NCBI RefSeq assembly: GCF_019042245.1
Contig: NZ_JAHQCX010000002.1
Location: 414,267-478,266, forward strand
Reading direction: 5' to 3'
DNA: 64,000 nt
DNA from: Diplocloster modestus
GTDB taxonomy: Bacteria; Bacillota; Clostridia; Lachnospirales; Lachnospiraceae
The number at the start of each line of letters is the position of its first letter. The first letter of the stretch is position 1. Shown here piece after piece: positions 7,754 to 15,070 of the stretch. The position numbers were made by a program, and so were the translations under genes. The notes under the pieces were generated by a model. It searched no databases and was not told the origin of the DNA. It was given only the letters and a program-made list of their open reading frames with translations.

Positions 7754-9205
7754 TTATTCCACATACTCGCCGCGGATGTCCTCCGTGGGAGGATCCAGCG
7801 GATATTGACCGGTAAAGCATCCGGTACAGATGGGGCGGTCTTCCACCAGCTCAGGCAGACGCTCCACCCTTAAGTAATCCAGCGAATCCGCGCCGATCAG
7901 ATCCCGTATTTCCTCAATGGTCCGGTTATAAGCGATCAGCTGCTCTCTGGAGGGAATATCCGTTCCAAAGTAACACTCGTACAGGAAAGGGGGGGAACTG
8001 ACCCGTACATGCACCTCCGTGGCTCCTGCCTCTTTTAACATCCCCACGATCCGGTCACAGGTAGTCCCCCGGACGATGGAATCATCGATCATAATGACCC
8101 GCTTCCCCTTTACCGCTTCGGACAGCACATTCAGTTTAATCCGGACGCTGGATTCCCGGTTGCTCTGCTTGGGTTTTATAAAGGTACGGCCCACATATCC
8201 ATTTTTTACGAAAGCCGTTCCGAACGGAATACCGGACTCCAGCGAATAACCCAGAGCCGCCGCATTCCCGGATTCCGGCACACCGACCACCAGATCTGCT
8301 TCCACCGCGGAATCCATAGCCAGATATCTGCCCGCTAACATTCTGGAACCATAGACACTCATTCCGTCAAAATGGGTATCCGGTCTGGCAAAATAAATAT
8401 ATTCAAAGATGCAGCGGGCTTCCTTAGCCTTCGGCTGACAGAGGCTTACATCCGAGACAATACCGCCGTCCGGTGTGATCGTAACGACCTCTCCTGGCAG
8501 AACATCCCGCACAAACTCAGCTCCCACCGTCTCCAACGCGCAGGACTCGGAAGCTATGATATAAGCATGATCCCGTTTTCCAATACAAAGTGGTTTAAAT
8601 CCGAACGGGTCCCTGGCACCAATCAGCTTTCTGGGGCTCATCACAATCAGTGAATACGCTCCCTTGATCTTCTTCATGGCCCGGGTAACCGCTTCCTCGA
8701 CAGACGCGCTGTGAATCCGCTCGCGCGCGATATGATAGGCGATAACCTCGGAATCGATGGTTGTCTGAAAGATCGCTCCGGTGTATTCTAACTCTCTTCG
8801 AAGTTCCGGCGCATTGATCAGGTTTCCGTTATGCGCAAGCGCAAGCGTTCCCTTGACATAATTCAAAACCAGCGGCTGGGCATTTTCCCGGGTACTGCTT
8901 CCCGCGGTGGAATACCGGACATGTCCCACACCGATATCACCCTTCATCCCCTCCAGGGCCTCATGGGTGAATACTTCATTGACCAGTCCCATTCCTTTGT
9001 AGGAACTGACCTTGCCCTTGGGTCCGCTGGTCTCACTGACCGCGATACCACAGCTCTCCTGGCCCCGGTGCTGCAGGGCGAACAGCCCATAATAAATGGT
9101 GGAAGCGATGTCGTTTCCATCGAAATCATAGATCCCGAAGACTCCGCATTCCTCTCTTAATTTATCGGAAATATCTGTCTGCTCGTATATACCGTTTCTT
9201 TCCAT
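7754..9205 (-). CDS. purF: Amidophosphoribosyltransferase (PurF, Bacillus type)
   Basis: The enzyme makes phosphoribosylamine from PRPP and glutamine, the committed step of purine synthesis. It has 483 residues. The catalytic Cys is Cys20 in EECGVFGIYD, preceded by a 19-residue stretch that in this class is removed as a propeptide. The glutaminase domain shows LQHRGQESCG and HNGNL. The PRPP loop is VIMIDDSIVRGTT. Cysteines in RCIFEYIY, YECYFG and ICTGCF match those that hold the 4Fe-4S cluster in the B. subtilis enzyme, so the protein is probably oxygen-sensitive. It is 15 nt downstream of purC and 50 nt upstream of purB. Confidence 0.96.
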   Translation of the reverse strand: MERNGIYEQTDISDKLREECGVFGIYDFDGNDIASTIYYGLFALQHRGQESCGIAVSETSGPKGKVSSYKGMGLVNEVFTHEALEGMKGDIGVGHVRYSTAGSSTRENAQPLVLNYVKGTLALAHNGNLINAPELRRELEYTGAIFQTTIDSEVIAYHIARERIHSASVEEAVTRAMKKIKGAYSLIVMSPRKLIGARDPFGFKPLCIGKRDHAYIIASESCALETVGAEFVRDVLPGEVVTITPDGGIVSDVSLCQPKAKEARCIFEYIYFARPDTHFDGMSVYGSRMLAGRYLAMDSAVEADLVVGVPESGNAAALGYSLESGIPFGTAFVKNGYVGRTFIKPKQSNRESSVRIKLNVLSEAVKGKRVIMIDDSIVRGTTCDRIVGMLKEAGATEVHVRVSSPPFLYECYFGTDIPSREQLIAYNRTIEEIRDLIGADSLDYLRVERLPELVEDRPICTGCFTGQYPLDPPTEDIRGEYVE

Positions 9206-9220
9206 AGATTGAAATTCTCC

Positions 9221-9925
9221 TTACAGTCCTAACCGGCGGAATACTTCCTCATAAGCTTCTTCTACATTTCCAAGATCCCGGCGGAAACGGTCCTTATCCA
9301 ATTTCTCATGAGTCTTCGCATCCCAGAGTCTACAGGTATCCGGTGAAATTTCATCTGCAAGAATGATTTCTCCTTTATATCTACCGAATTCTACTTTGAA
9401 GTCAATCAGCTCGATATCAGCTTTGGCAAAATAATCTATTAAAACCGCATTCACTTTGAAAACCAGCTCGGTGATCCGGTCAATCTCTTCCCTGGTCGCC
9501 GCTCCGATCGCAATGGCATAAAAATCATTAATCATAGGATCGCCCAGCTCGTCGTTCTTGTAGCTGAATTCAAGAGTCGGTGCCAGAAGCCTGGTGCCCT
9601 CTTCGATTCCCAGTTTTTTGGAAAAGCTGCCGGCTGCCACATTTCTTACAATAACTTCCAGCGGCACGATCTCCACTTTTTTAACCGCTGTCTCCCGGTC
9701 ACTTAATTCTTCAATAAAATGAGTGGGTACTCCCTCTTTTTCCAGAATCTGAAAAACATGGTTTGTCATTCGGTTATTTACCACACCTTTTCCGACAATC
9801 GTCCCCTTCTTTTCCCCGTTAAAAGCAGTTGCATCGTCCTTATAATCCACGATCAGCACATCGGAAACATCCGTGCAGTACACTTTTTTTGCCTTGCCCT
9901 CATAGAGTAAATCCGTTTTTTTCAT
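9221..9925 (-). CDS. purC: Phosphoribosylaminoimidazole-succinocarboxamide synthase
   Basis: The enzyme joins aspartate to CAIR using ATP to give SAICAR. It has 234 residues from the chosen ATG at 9923-9925, close to the standard length; an upstream ATG at 9938-9940 would add five residues but its spacing to AGAGGA is too short. [11 protein letters not shown] is the N-terminal nucleotide-site signature. [18 protein letters not shown] and [10 protein letters not shown] follow, and [14 protein letters not shown] is the SAICAR synthetase signature. It is the first gene of the purC-purF-purB operon. Confidence 0.95.
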   Translation of the reverse strand: MKKTDLLYEGKAKKVYCTDVSDVLIVDYKDDATAFNGEKKGTIVGKGVVNNRMTNHVFQILEKEGVPTHFIEELSDRETAVKKVEIVPLEVIVRNVAAGSFSKKLGIEEGTRLLAPTLEFSYKNDELGDPMINDFYAIAIGAATREEIDRITELVFKVNAVLIDYFAKADIELIDFKVEFGRYKGEIILADEISPDTCRLWDAKTHEKLDKDRFRRDLGNVEEAYEEVFRRLGL

Positions 9926-9975
9926 TCCGCTTTCCACCATTTCCTCTCAAAGAATCTTTTGTTTTTAACAAGAGC

Positions 9976-10004
9976 ATTATATACCAACGTTCTTGTAAAA
10001 GCAA
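9976..10004 (-). promoter_or_regulatory. Promoter of the purCFB operon
   Basis: On the minus strand TTGCTT (9999-10004) and TATAAT (9976-9981) are separated by 17 nt. An inverted pair, ACAAGA and TCTTGT, brackets the -10 region and could be an operator, but no known PurR box was recognised. Confidence 0.5.
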
Positions 10005-10025
10005 CTGATTTTGCGTGGGTCTGTT

Positions 10026-11213
10026 TTAGGATGCTGAGGGACCATTCAGGAATTTTTTGTAGGTCTTGTCTATCATAAATGCTCCTATGGGGGCCGATAT
10101 GAGGATCGAAACCACAGCGACTGTTAATACAATGTTACCGCAGGCGAGTCCTTTGGCCAGTGGGACACCTCCGATGGCGGCCTGCACGGTTGCTTTGGGC
10201 AGCTGTGCCAGCAGGCAGAAAAGGCGTTCTTTTCGGTTCAGCGCGGTTTTGATTACACATAGCCAGGTACCGAACAGGCGGAAGGCCAGCCCGATCAACA
10301 GCATGACGACCACCATCACCCCGGCTTTTGCGGCATATTGAATATCTACTGTCGCTCCTACCAAAACAAAGAGGATTATTTCGGCAGCCACCCAGAGCTT
10401 GGAGAATTTGCCGGATATGCGTTTTGCCAATTGATCGTAGCGGTTGTATATCATCATGCCCATGCTCATGACAGCCAGGAGGCCGGAGACGGATACGATG
10501 TTTTCCAGCATATTCTCTAAGGTCACGAATAAAAATGAGACGCTTAGGATAATCAGGACCTTGACGGAATCCCGCATATGAAAACTTTGGAACAGCTTCA
10601 CCATTCCCAGTCCGGTTATGACACCCAGTACGATTCCAAGTATAATTGATATGGGTATCTGTACAAAATCCATAACCGAGGCGCTCCCCCCGCCGGCCAG
10701 GGAAACGAGGGCGGTAAAGATCACGATTACATATACATCGTCCGCAGAAGAACCGGCGATAATCATCTGGGGGATTCCTTTATCCGTCCCCCATCCCTCG
10801 TCTATCATTTTCGACATTTTCGGAACAATAACCGCCGGGGATACCGCCCCCATAACTGCTCCGATAATCCCCGCCTCCAGAAGCGAGACATGCAGAAGCG
10901 CCGGTCCGAAAATCAGGAAAGCGATAATTTCCAGGGTGGCCGGAACAAAACACATCATTACTGCCGGACGGCCTACCTTTTTTAAGTCATTGATGTCCAG
11001 CGAAAGTCCGGCCTTCACCAATATTATAATCAGGGCTATTTCCCTCACTTCCGAAGAAATGGAAAGAATGGAACCATCCAACAGATCGAGTACATGGGGC
11101 CCCAACAATATACCGACCAGCAGCATTCCCAGCAATCTGGGCAATTTCAATTTTTCAAAAACAGACCCCAGTAAAAGGCCGCACAAAAAAATCAGAGCTA
11201 AACTAAGTAACAT
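10026..11213 (-). CDS. Cation:proton antiporter (CPA type), predicted fluoride-inducible
   Basis: The product is 395 residues and almost entirely hydrophobic, with about 12 membrane helices. KLKLPRLLGMLLVGILLGP in the first helices and AGSSADDVYVIVIFT with paired Asp in the middle are typical of monovalent cation:proton antiporters. The ADD pair corresponds to the ion-binding Asp motif of the electrogenic branch. It should exchange a monovalent cation for protons in the inner membrane. Upstream is a leader with a promoter, a crcB-like aptamer and two attenuator hairpins. This fits the known group of Na+/H+-type antiporters found under fluoride riboswitches, where cytoplasmic ion or pH control helps tolerate fluoride. 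Lithium or sodium export is an alternative. Confidence 0.85.
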   Translation of the reverse strand: MLLSLALIFLCGLLLGSVFEKLKLPRLLGMLLVGILLGPHVLDLLDGSILSISSEVREIALIIILVKAGLSLDINDLKKVGRPAVMMCFVPATLEIIAFLIFGPALLHVSLLEAGIIGAVMGAVSPAVIVPKMSKMIDEGWGTDKGIPQMIIAGSSADDVYVIVIFTALVSLAGGGSASVMDFVQIPISIILGIVLGVITGLGMVKLFQSFHMRDSVKVLIILSVSFLFVTLENMLENIVSVSGLLAVMSMGMMIYNRYDQLAKRISGKFSKLWVAAEIILFVLVGATVDIQYAAKAGVMVVVMLLIGLAFRLFGTWLCVIKTALNRKERLFCLLAQLPKATVQAAIGGVPLAKGLACGNIVLTVAVVSILISAPIGAFMIDKTYKKFLNGPSAS

Positions 11214-11361
11214 AAAAAATCCTCCCAGTTAAAAGTTATTAAATCATCGATTTCATTTCCTTTAAGATCTACACCAGACCCCGGCAGTGATATCCTCCTT
11301 CCCCACTGTGTAATCTCTCGGAAGATTTGAATCCAACTGAACACATTTCCCTGTTCAATAC

Positions 11362-11403
11362 AAAAGGCCAATCCCTTCCGTCATTACAGAAGTTATCGGC
11401 CTT
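11362..11403 (-). terminator. Second attenuator-like hairpin in the antiporter leader
   Basis: A 3'-half repeat of the riboswitch terminator: GCCGATAACTTCTGT parallels GCTGATGACTTCTGT of the first. It folds into a long imperfect stem closed by AAGGCC/GGCCTT, followed by TTTTGT on the minus strand. It may be the expression platform of a diverged second aptamer or a plain terminator. Confidence 0.5.
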
Positions 11404-11467
11404 CTACATTCAAATGCAGACAAATGTTCTCAACAAGTGATCTCTACTAATCTTCCTTATTGACAAC

Positions 11468-11556
11468 AAAAAAACTGATAATCTCCTGCGTCATCACAGA
11501 AGTCATCAGCATATAGCGGTTTAGGCTTATCGCCAAGGGAGAACCTCATTCCCTAT
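11468..11556 (-). ncRNA. Fluoride (crcB) riboswitch with terminator
   Basis: On the minus strand the element opens with GGGAATGAGGTTCTCCC (11537-11553), which matches the crcB aptamer form GG-GATG-GTTC-CC. AAACCGCT and then GCTGATGACTTCTG follow; the UGAUGACUYCU block is a hallmark of this class. The block is also the 5' side of a 15-bp hairpin (11475-11509) followed by seven Ts, so ligand binding should prevent termination. An additional small hairpin GGCGATAAGCC sits between the conserved parts. The predicted transcription start near 11557 coincides with the aptamer's 5' end. Class assignment is from memory of the consensus. Confidence 0.72.
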
Positions 11557-11563
11557 TTTTGTC

Positions 11564-11592
11564 ATCTTAACACAAGTATCAAACTTTGTCAA
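11564..11592 (-). promoter_or_regulatory. Promoter of the antiporter leader RNA
   Basis: A consensus TTGACA (11587-11592) and TAAGAT (11564-11569) on the minus strand are separated by 17 nt. Transcription would begin near 11557, right at the aptamer. Confidence 0.7.
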
Positions 11593-11789
11593 TTCCATCT
11601 TCCTCCTATTCTCAGCCTCCTATTCAGCCTGGATCTCCCGTTCCACTTTTGTTTAGCAGCAGCCGGCACAAGCCCACCGCCCCCAAGCCCGGCGGATTTT
11701 TCCCGGCCCCGGCCTGCCACCGGCTGCCTGCCTTCCCGGATTCCCCGTTCCCCGCGCCTCGGTCCGACTCAGTCCCGGCCCTTCCCAGC
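11593..11789. other. C-rich spacer after the GPH symporter gene
   Basis: The plus strand is strongly pyrimidine- and C-rich with several small GC stems (for example CCCGGC near 11694-11720). No gene or clear T-tailed terminator was found. Confidence 0.35.
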
Positions 11790-13073
11790 TCAATCCCTCA
11801 GCGGATACACCCATGCCAAAACCACTCCCGCCAAAGCCAGTACCCCCGGAATAAGCAGAAATATCACCTGAATCGCAGTCATCACCGCCCCAGTAGGCGC
11901 CGCGTCCGGAACATACCCTGCAAAAGACAAAATCTGAGTGCAGATAATTCCCGATACGGCCATCCCCATCTTCTGGACAAAAGACAGGATGGACGTCATG
12001 ATGCCCTGTGGCCGCTGGCCGGTAAGGCGCTCTCCATAGTCTATGGTGTCGGTCAGGATGACGAATACCAGACCTGTACCGATGGAGAAGCCCAACGCGG
12101 ACAGAAGGCAGAAGATCAGGTTACCCAGCCAGTTCTGGCGGCACAGTGCAGTACACAGGATCGACATGAGGCTCAGCCCATTGCCGAACAGGACACACGT
12201 CCGTGCGCCCCATTTACTTTTGGCATAGGGCATGAGAAAAGCGGACAGGACGGCGGCGATTGGCGTGAAAGTGAGAAGGGCGGAGCTTAGCTCGGTCCGG
12301 CCCAAATAATATTTGGCATAGTATACAGTGGCTTCCTGCCGGATCATCATAAAGGTGAGCTGACAGAACTGGATCGCGCAGTATAACAACCACGGTTTAT
12401 TTTGTTTGAGTGAGCTCATTGCCTTTCGGATATCCGGATTATTTTCTGGTCCGTCAGGCCGTATCCTTTCTTTCGTATTGAAAAAACAGATCAGCATAAA
12501 AACGGTAAACAGGACAGCGAACAGCATAGTCGTACGCAAAAAACCCTGGCGCTGGTTTCCGGCCAGGTGGGTTACGAACAGCATTGTGGTACCGGTGACA
12601 AATACCCCGCCTATATTGGAGCCCAGGCATTTGTATTTATTGAATTGCACCCGCTCTCCGGCATCCGCTGTCATCAACGACATGAGCGTCGAAAATGGGA
12701 CGTTCATTACCGCATATACCAGACAGAATGCCACATACAGCGTTCCTCCGTAGAACCCCCTCAGGCTGGCGGACAACTCCGGCATTCCGAAAAGCAGTAC
12801 GAAAAGAACACTGACGGGCCATATCCCGCACAGGAGATATGGCCGGCAGCGTCCCATAGGTGATCGGGTCCGGTCTACAACGAACCCCATCAGCAGGCTT
12901 GCCACCGCATCTACGATACGGCCGGCTATGAGGATCCGGCTGATCACAGTCAGATCCAGGCAGACAACATCGGAAAAATAGTACATTAAATAGGAAGAAA
13001 CAAATAGAAACAGGCCATTGCTGGCGAAGTCCCCCAGGCCGTAACTGAACTTCTCCGATTGCTTTATGTTCAT
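11790..13073 (-). CDS. GPH-family sugar:cation symporter (MelB-like)
   Basis: The product has 427 residues from ATG 13071-13073, with AGGA 8 nt upstream; a TTG further upstream gives no better site. The opening SYGLGDFASNGLF is the typical start of glycoside-pentoside-hexuronide symporters. The loop MGFVVDRTRSPMGRCRPY is the family's signature with charged residues between helices 2 and 3. About 12 helices are predicted. It should import a sugar, glycoside or uronide with a cation. It is the last gene of the long sugar block, 25 nt after the lactonase gene, and gives the cluster a second uptake route besides the ABC importer. Confidence 0.88.
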   Translation of the reverse strand: MNIKQSEKFSYGLGDFASNGLFLFVSSYLMYYFSDVVCLDLTVISRILIAGRIVDAVASLLMGFVVDRTRSPMGRCRPYLLCGIWPVSVLFVLLFGMPELSASLRGFYGGTLYVAFCLVYAVMNVPFSTLMSLMTADAGERVQFNKYKCLGSNIGGVFVTGTTMLFVTHLAGNQRQGFLRTTMLFAVLFTVFMLICFFNTKERIRPDGPENNPDIRKAMSSLKQNKPWLLYCAIQFCQLTFMMIRQEATVYYAKYYLGRTELSSALLTFTPIAAVLSAFLMPYAKSKWGARTCVLFGNGLSLMSILCTALCRQNWLGNLIFCLLSALGFSIGTGLVFVILTDTIDYGERLTGQRPQGIMTSILSFVQKMGMAVSGIICTQILSFAGYVPDAAPTGAVMTAIQVIFLLIPGVLALAGVVLAWVYPLRD

Positions 13074-13098
13074 GTCATCAATCCTATCATAAGTCAAA

Positions 13099-14085
13099 TC
13101 AGTTAAGATCCAGTTCTGACATTGTCGCAGGCATCTCGTGCTGCGTATTTACCTTTCCCTCATCGGTTACCAGATCAAAACAGGATGCCACGATCCGGCC
13201 TTCCCAGATAATCGGTTCTCCCGGCTGGTCCAGACCGCCGTCCAGTCCGTCGCAGTCCGGGCTCTGGGCGATGCGCTCCACACGTCCGTCCGGATATACC
13301 TTGGCGATAGCGTTGGCGGAGAAATCAGCGATATATAGGTTTCCTTCCTCATCACAGATCATCCCGTCGGTGGAGGTGAGATTTTCCGGATCTTTTGCGA
13401 ACACTTCATTTGAAGCGGCGGATCCGTCCGGGGCAAATGTAATCCGGTGTACGGCTCCGTCACCGAAGTTACCCACATACAGATTCCCATCTTTTCCGAA
13501 TACGATACCGTCCGCGCCGTACTGGCAGTCTTCATTGTCCGTCACAAAGGTGGTGAATATGTGATCATCTTCCAGGGTATTGGTGATGTGGATATTTTCT
13601 TCCTCCAGGCCAAAGCGGTACACGCAGCTGACCAGATGGCCGCTGGGATCCTCTACCTTACTTAACTGGCTCTGGGTAACATACATATAATTGCCTCGAA
13701 TCCGGATACCGTTGGGATGCTCCATCCCTTCCGCCACTACCTTCCAGCTTTTCACCCCGTCCTGATCGACGATCAGTTTTAATACCCGGCCCTTGAATGC
13801 CAGTTCTTCTTTTCCCGACCATCCCTGATTATCACAGACATACAGGTTATAGTCTGCATCAAAGGCGATTCCCATATTCCGTGCGATTCCGGTCTCGGGA
13901 TGAACTGGTACGTCAAACCACTTAGTAATATTTTTGTCTTTGTCAATCTTTACCACGCAGCCCTTAAAACTGTCATCCGCGTAGTTGGGGCAGGACAGGA
14001 TCAGATTCCCTTCCCGGTCGATCTCCATGCCGTCGGGCGTACACACATAGTCAGGCAGGATAGTAAATAATTTAGGTTGTTTCAT
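13099..14085 (-). CDS. SMP-30/gluconolactonase-family protein
   Basis: The product has 328 residues with six-bladed beta-propeller repeats: CTPDGMEIDREGNLIL, NMGIAFDADYNLYVCD, HPNGIRIRGNYMYV, GADGIVFGKDGNLYVGN and STDGMICDEEGNLYIAD. This family contains metal-dependent sugar lactonases that open aldonolactones. No signal peptide is seen, so it acts in the cytoplasm. Within the block it suggests that one step makes a sugar lactone, perhaps through the alcohol dehydrogenase. A non-catalytic role cannot be excluded because the metal ligands were not aligned. AGGAGG lies a few bases before the ATG. Confidence 0.82.
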   Translation of the reverse strand: MKQPKLFTILPDYVCTPDGMEIDREGNLILSCPNYADDSFKGCVVKIDKDKNITKWFDVPVHPETGIARNMGIAFDADYNLYVCDNQGWSGKEELAFKGRVLKLIVDQDGVKSWKVVAEGMEHPNGIRIRGNYMYVTQSQLSKVEDPSGHLVSCVYRFGLEEENIHITNTLEDDHIFTTFVTDNEDCQYGADGIVFGKDGNLYVGNFGDGAVHRITFAPDGSAASNEVFAKDPENLTSTDGMICDEEGNLYIADFSANAIAKVYPDGRVERIAQSPDCDGLDGGLDQPGEPIIWEGRIVASCFDLVTDEGKVNTQHEMPATMSELDLN

Positions 14086-14215
14086 AATAAAAATTACCTC
14101 CTTTAGGAACTTACAAGTTTATGGAATATATCCCATTTTGGTGTTTACCCCTATTGGGTGCTCACCTTCATTTTGGAACTTACCTCTTTGGGGAACTTAT
14201 TTCATTCCCCCCGCT

Positions 14216-15070
14216 TCAGCTGCTTTGCCTATTCTCTCTCTCCGCTGCCACCTGTGCCATCACTGCTTTCACATAAGCACTGGCCCGGTCATATTCCTCC
14301 TCGGTCTCCATGTGCTCCACAAAAGCCGGCATATCGGGATCCAGCCGGTCCAGTTCCCGGATCAACGCCGGATAGTCCAGAATCCCATCACCGGACATCC
14401 GTTCTTCCACATAGAGGGTAAACCGCTCATCCATATACAGATCTTTTATATGGCAGCTCTTGATGTAAGGCCCCAGCTTCTGTACACATTCTGCCAGGAA
14501 CCCGGCATTTCGATAGTAATTCCTGGGGCTGTACATCATATTTACCGGATCCCAGTGCACGGCCAGCGCCGGGCGGTTTACCGCGTCCAAAAGCTCCAGG
14601 TATGTTTCGATGCTGTCCGGATACAGCCAGGCGGAAGGTTCAAAGGTATAGAACGTCTTAACCGGCCCTACCGCGTCGATAATTTCCCGTGTGGTCCGCA
14701 CGATTTCGTCAAAGGCTTTCCTGGTAAAATTCTCCGGATGAGGCCCATACCAGACATCCGGGTTATAGGTACCCGTGATATTTACACAGCATCTGGCCCC
14801 GATTTTCTCCGCCAGCAGCAGCTGCCTTTTGGCAAATTCAACCGCTTCTTTTCTGGTATGCGGGTCCGGATGCATCGGGTTATTCCAGACCCCTACTTCA
14901 CCGATCACGATATCCGCCTCCGCAGCTGCTTTTTTATATTCTTCGATCACAGCATCCGAAGCGTTAGCATCCAGCGGACAGATAGCTGCCGTGTACTCTT
15001 TTTCCCGGATTCTCTCTGCCCATTCGTATCCGTTGGTGTATGGTTTAAATATCGCTCCACCCAGTCTCAT
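14216..15070 (-). CDS. Sugar phosphate isomerase/epimerase-type TIM barrel
   Basis: The product has 284 residues. HWDPVNMMY and SCHIKDLY carry the metal-binding Asp and His typical of the xylose-isomerase-like (AP endonuclease 2) barrel. GEVGVWNNPMHPDP and FVEHMETEEEYDRA complete the pattern seen in ketose epimerases and inosose-type enzymes. It likely isomerises or epimerises a sugar intermediate with a divalent metal. Its ATG overlaps the stop of the glycyl radical enzyme gene (ATGA), so the two are translationally coupled and probably act on consecutive intermediates. The substrate is not known. Confidence 0.82.
   Translation of the reverse strand: MRLGGAIFKPYTNGYEWAERIREKEYTAAICPLDANASDAVIEEYKKAAAEADIVIGEVGVWNNPMHPDPHTRKEAVEFAKRQLLLAEKIGARCCVNITGTYNPDVWYGPHPENFTRKAFDEIVRTTREIIDAVGPVKTFYTFEPSAWLYPDSIETYLELLDAVNRPALAVHWDPVNMMYSPRNYYRNAGFLAECVQKLGPYIKSCHIKDLYMDERFTLYVEERMSGDGILDYPALIRELDRLDPDMPAFVEHMETEEEYDRASAYVKAVMAQVAAERENRQSS

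Noticed and set aside
11214..11360. Second full riboswitch aptamer in the antiporter leader
   Set aside because: Only the 3' half of the fluoride element is recognisably repeated; the conserved 5' hairpin was not found, so only an attenuator hairpin is annotated.
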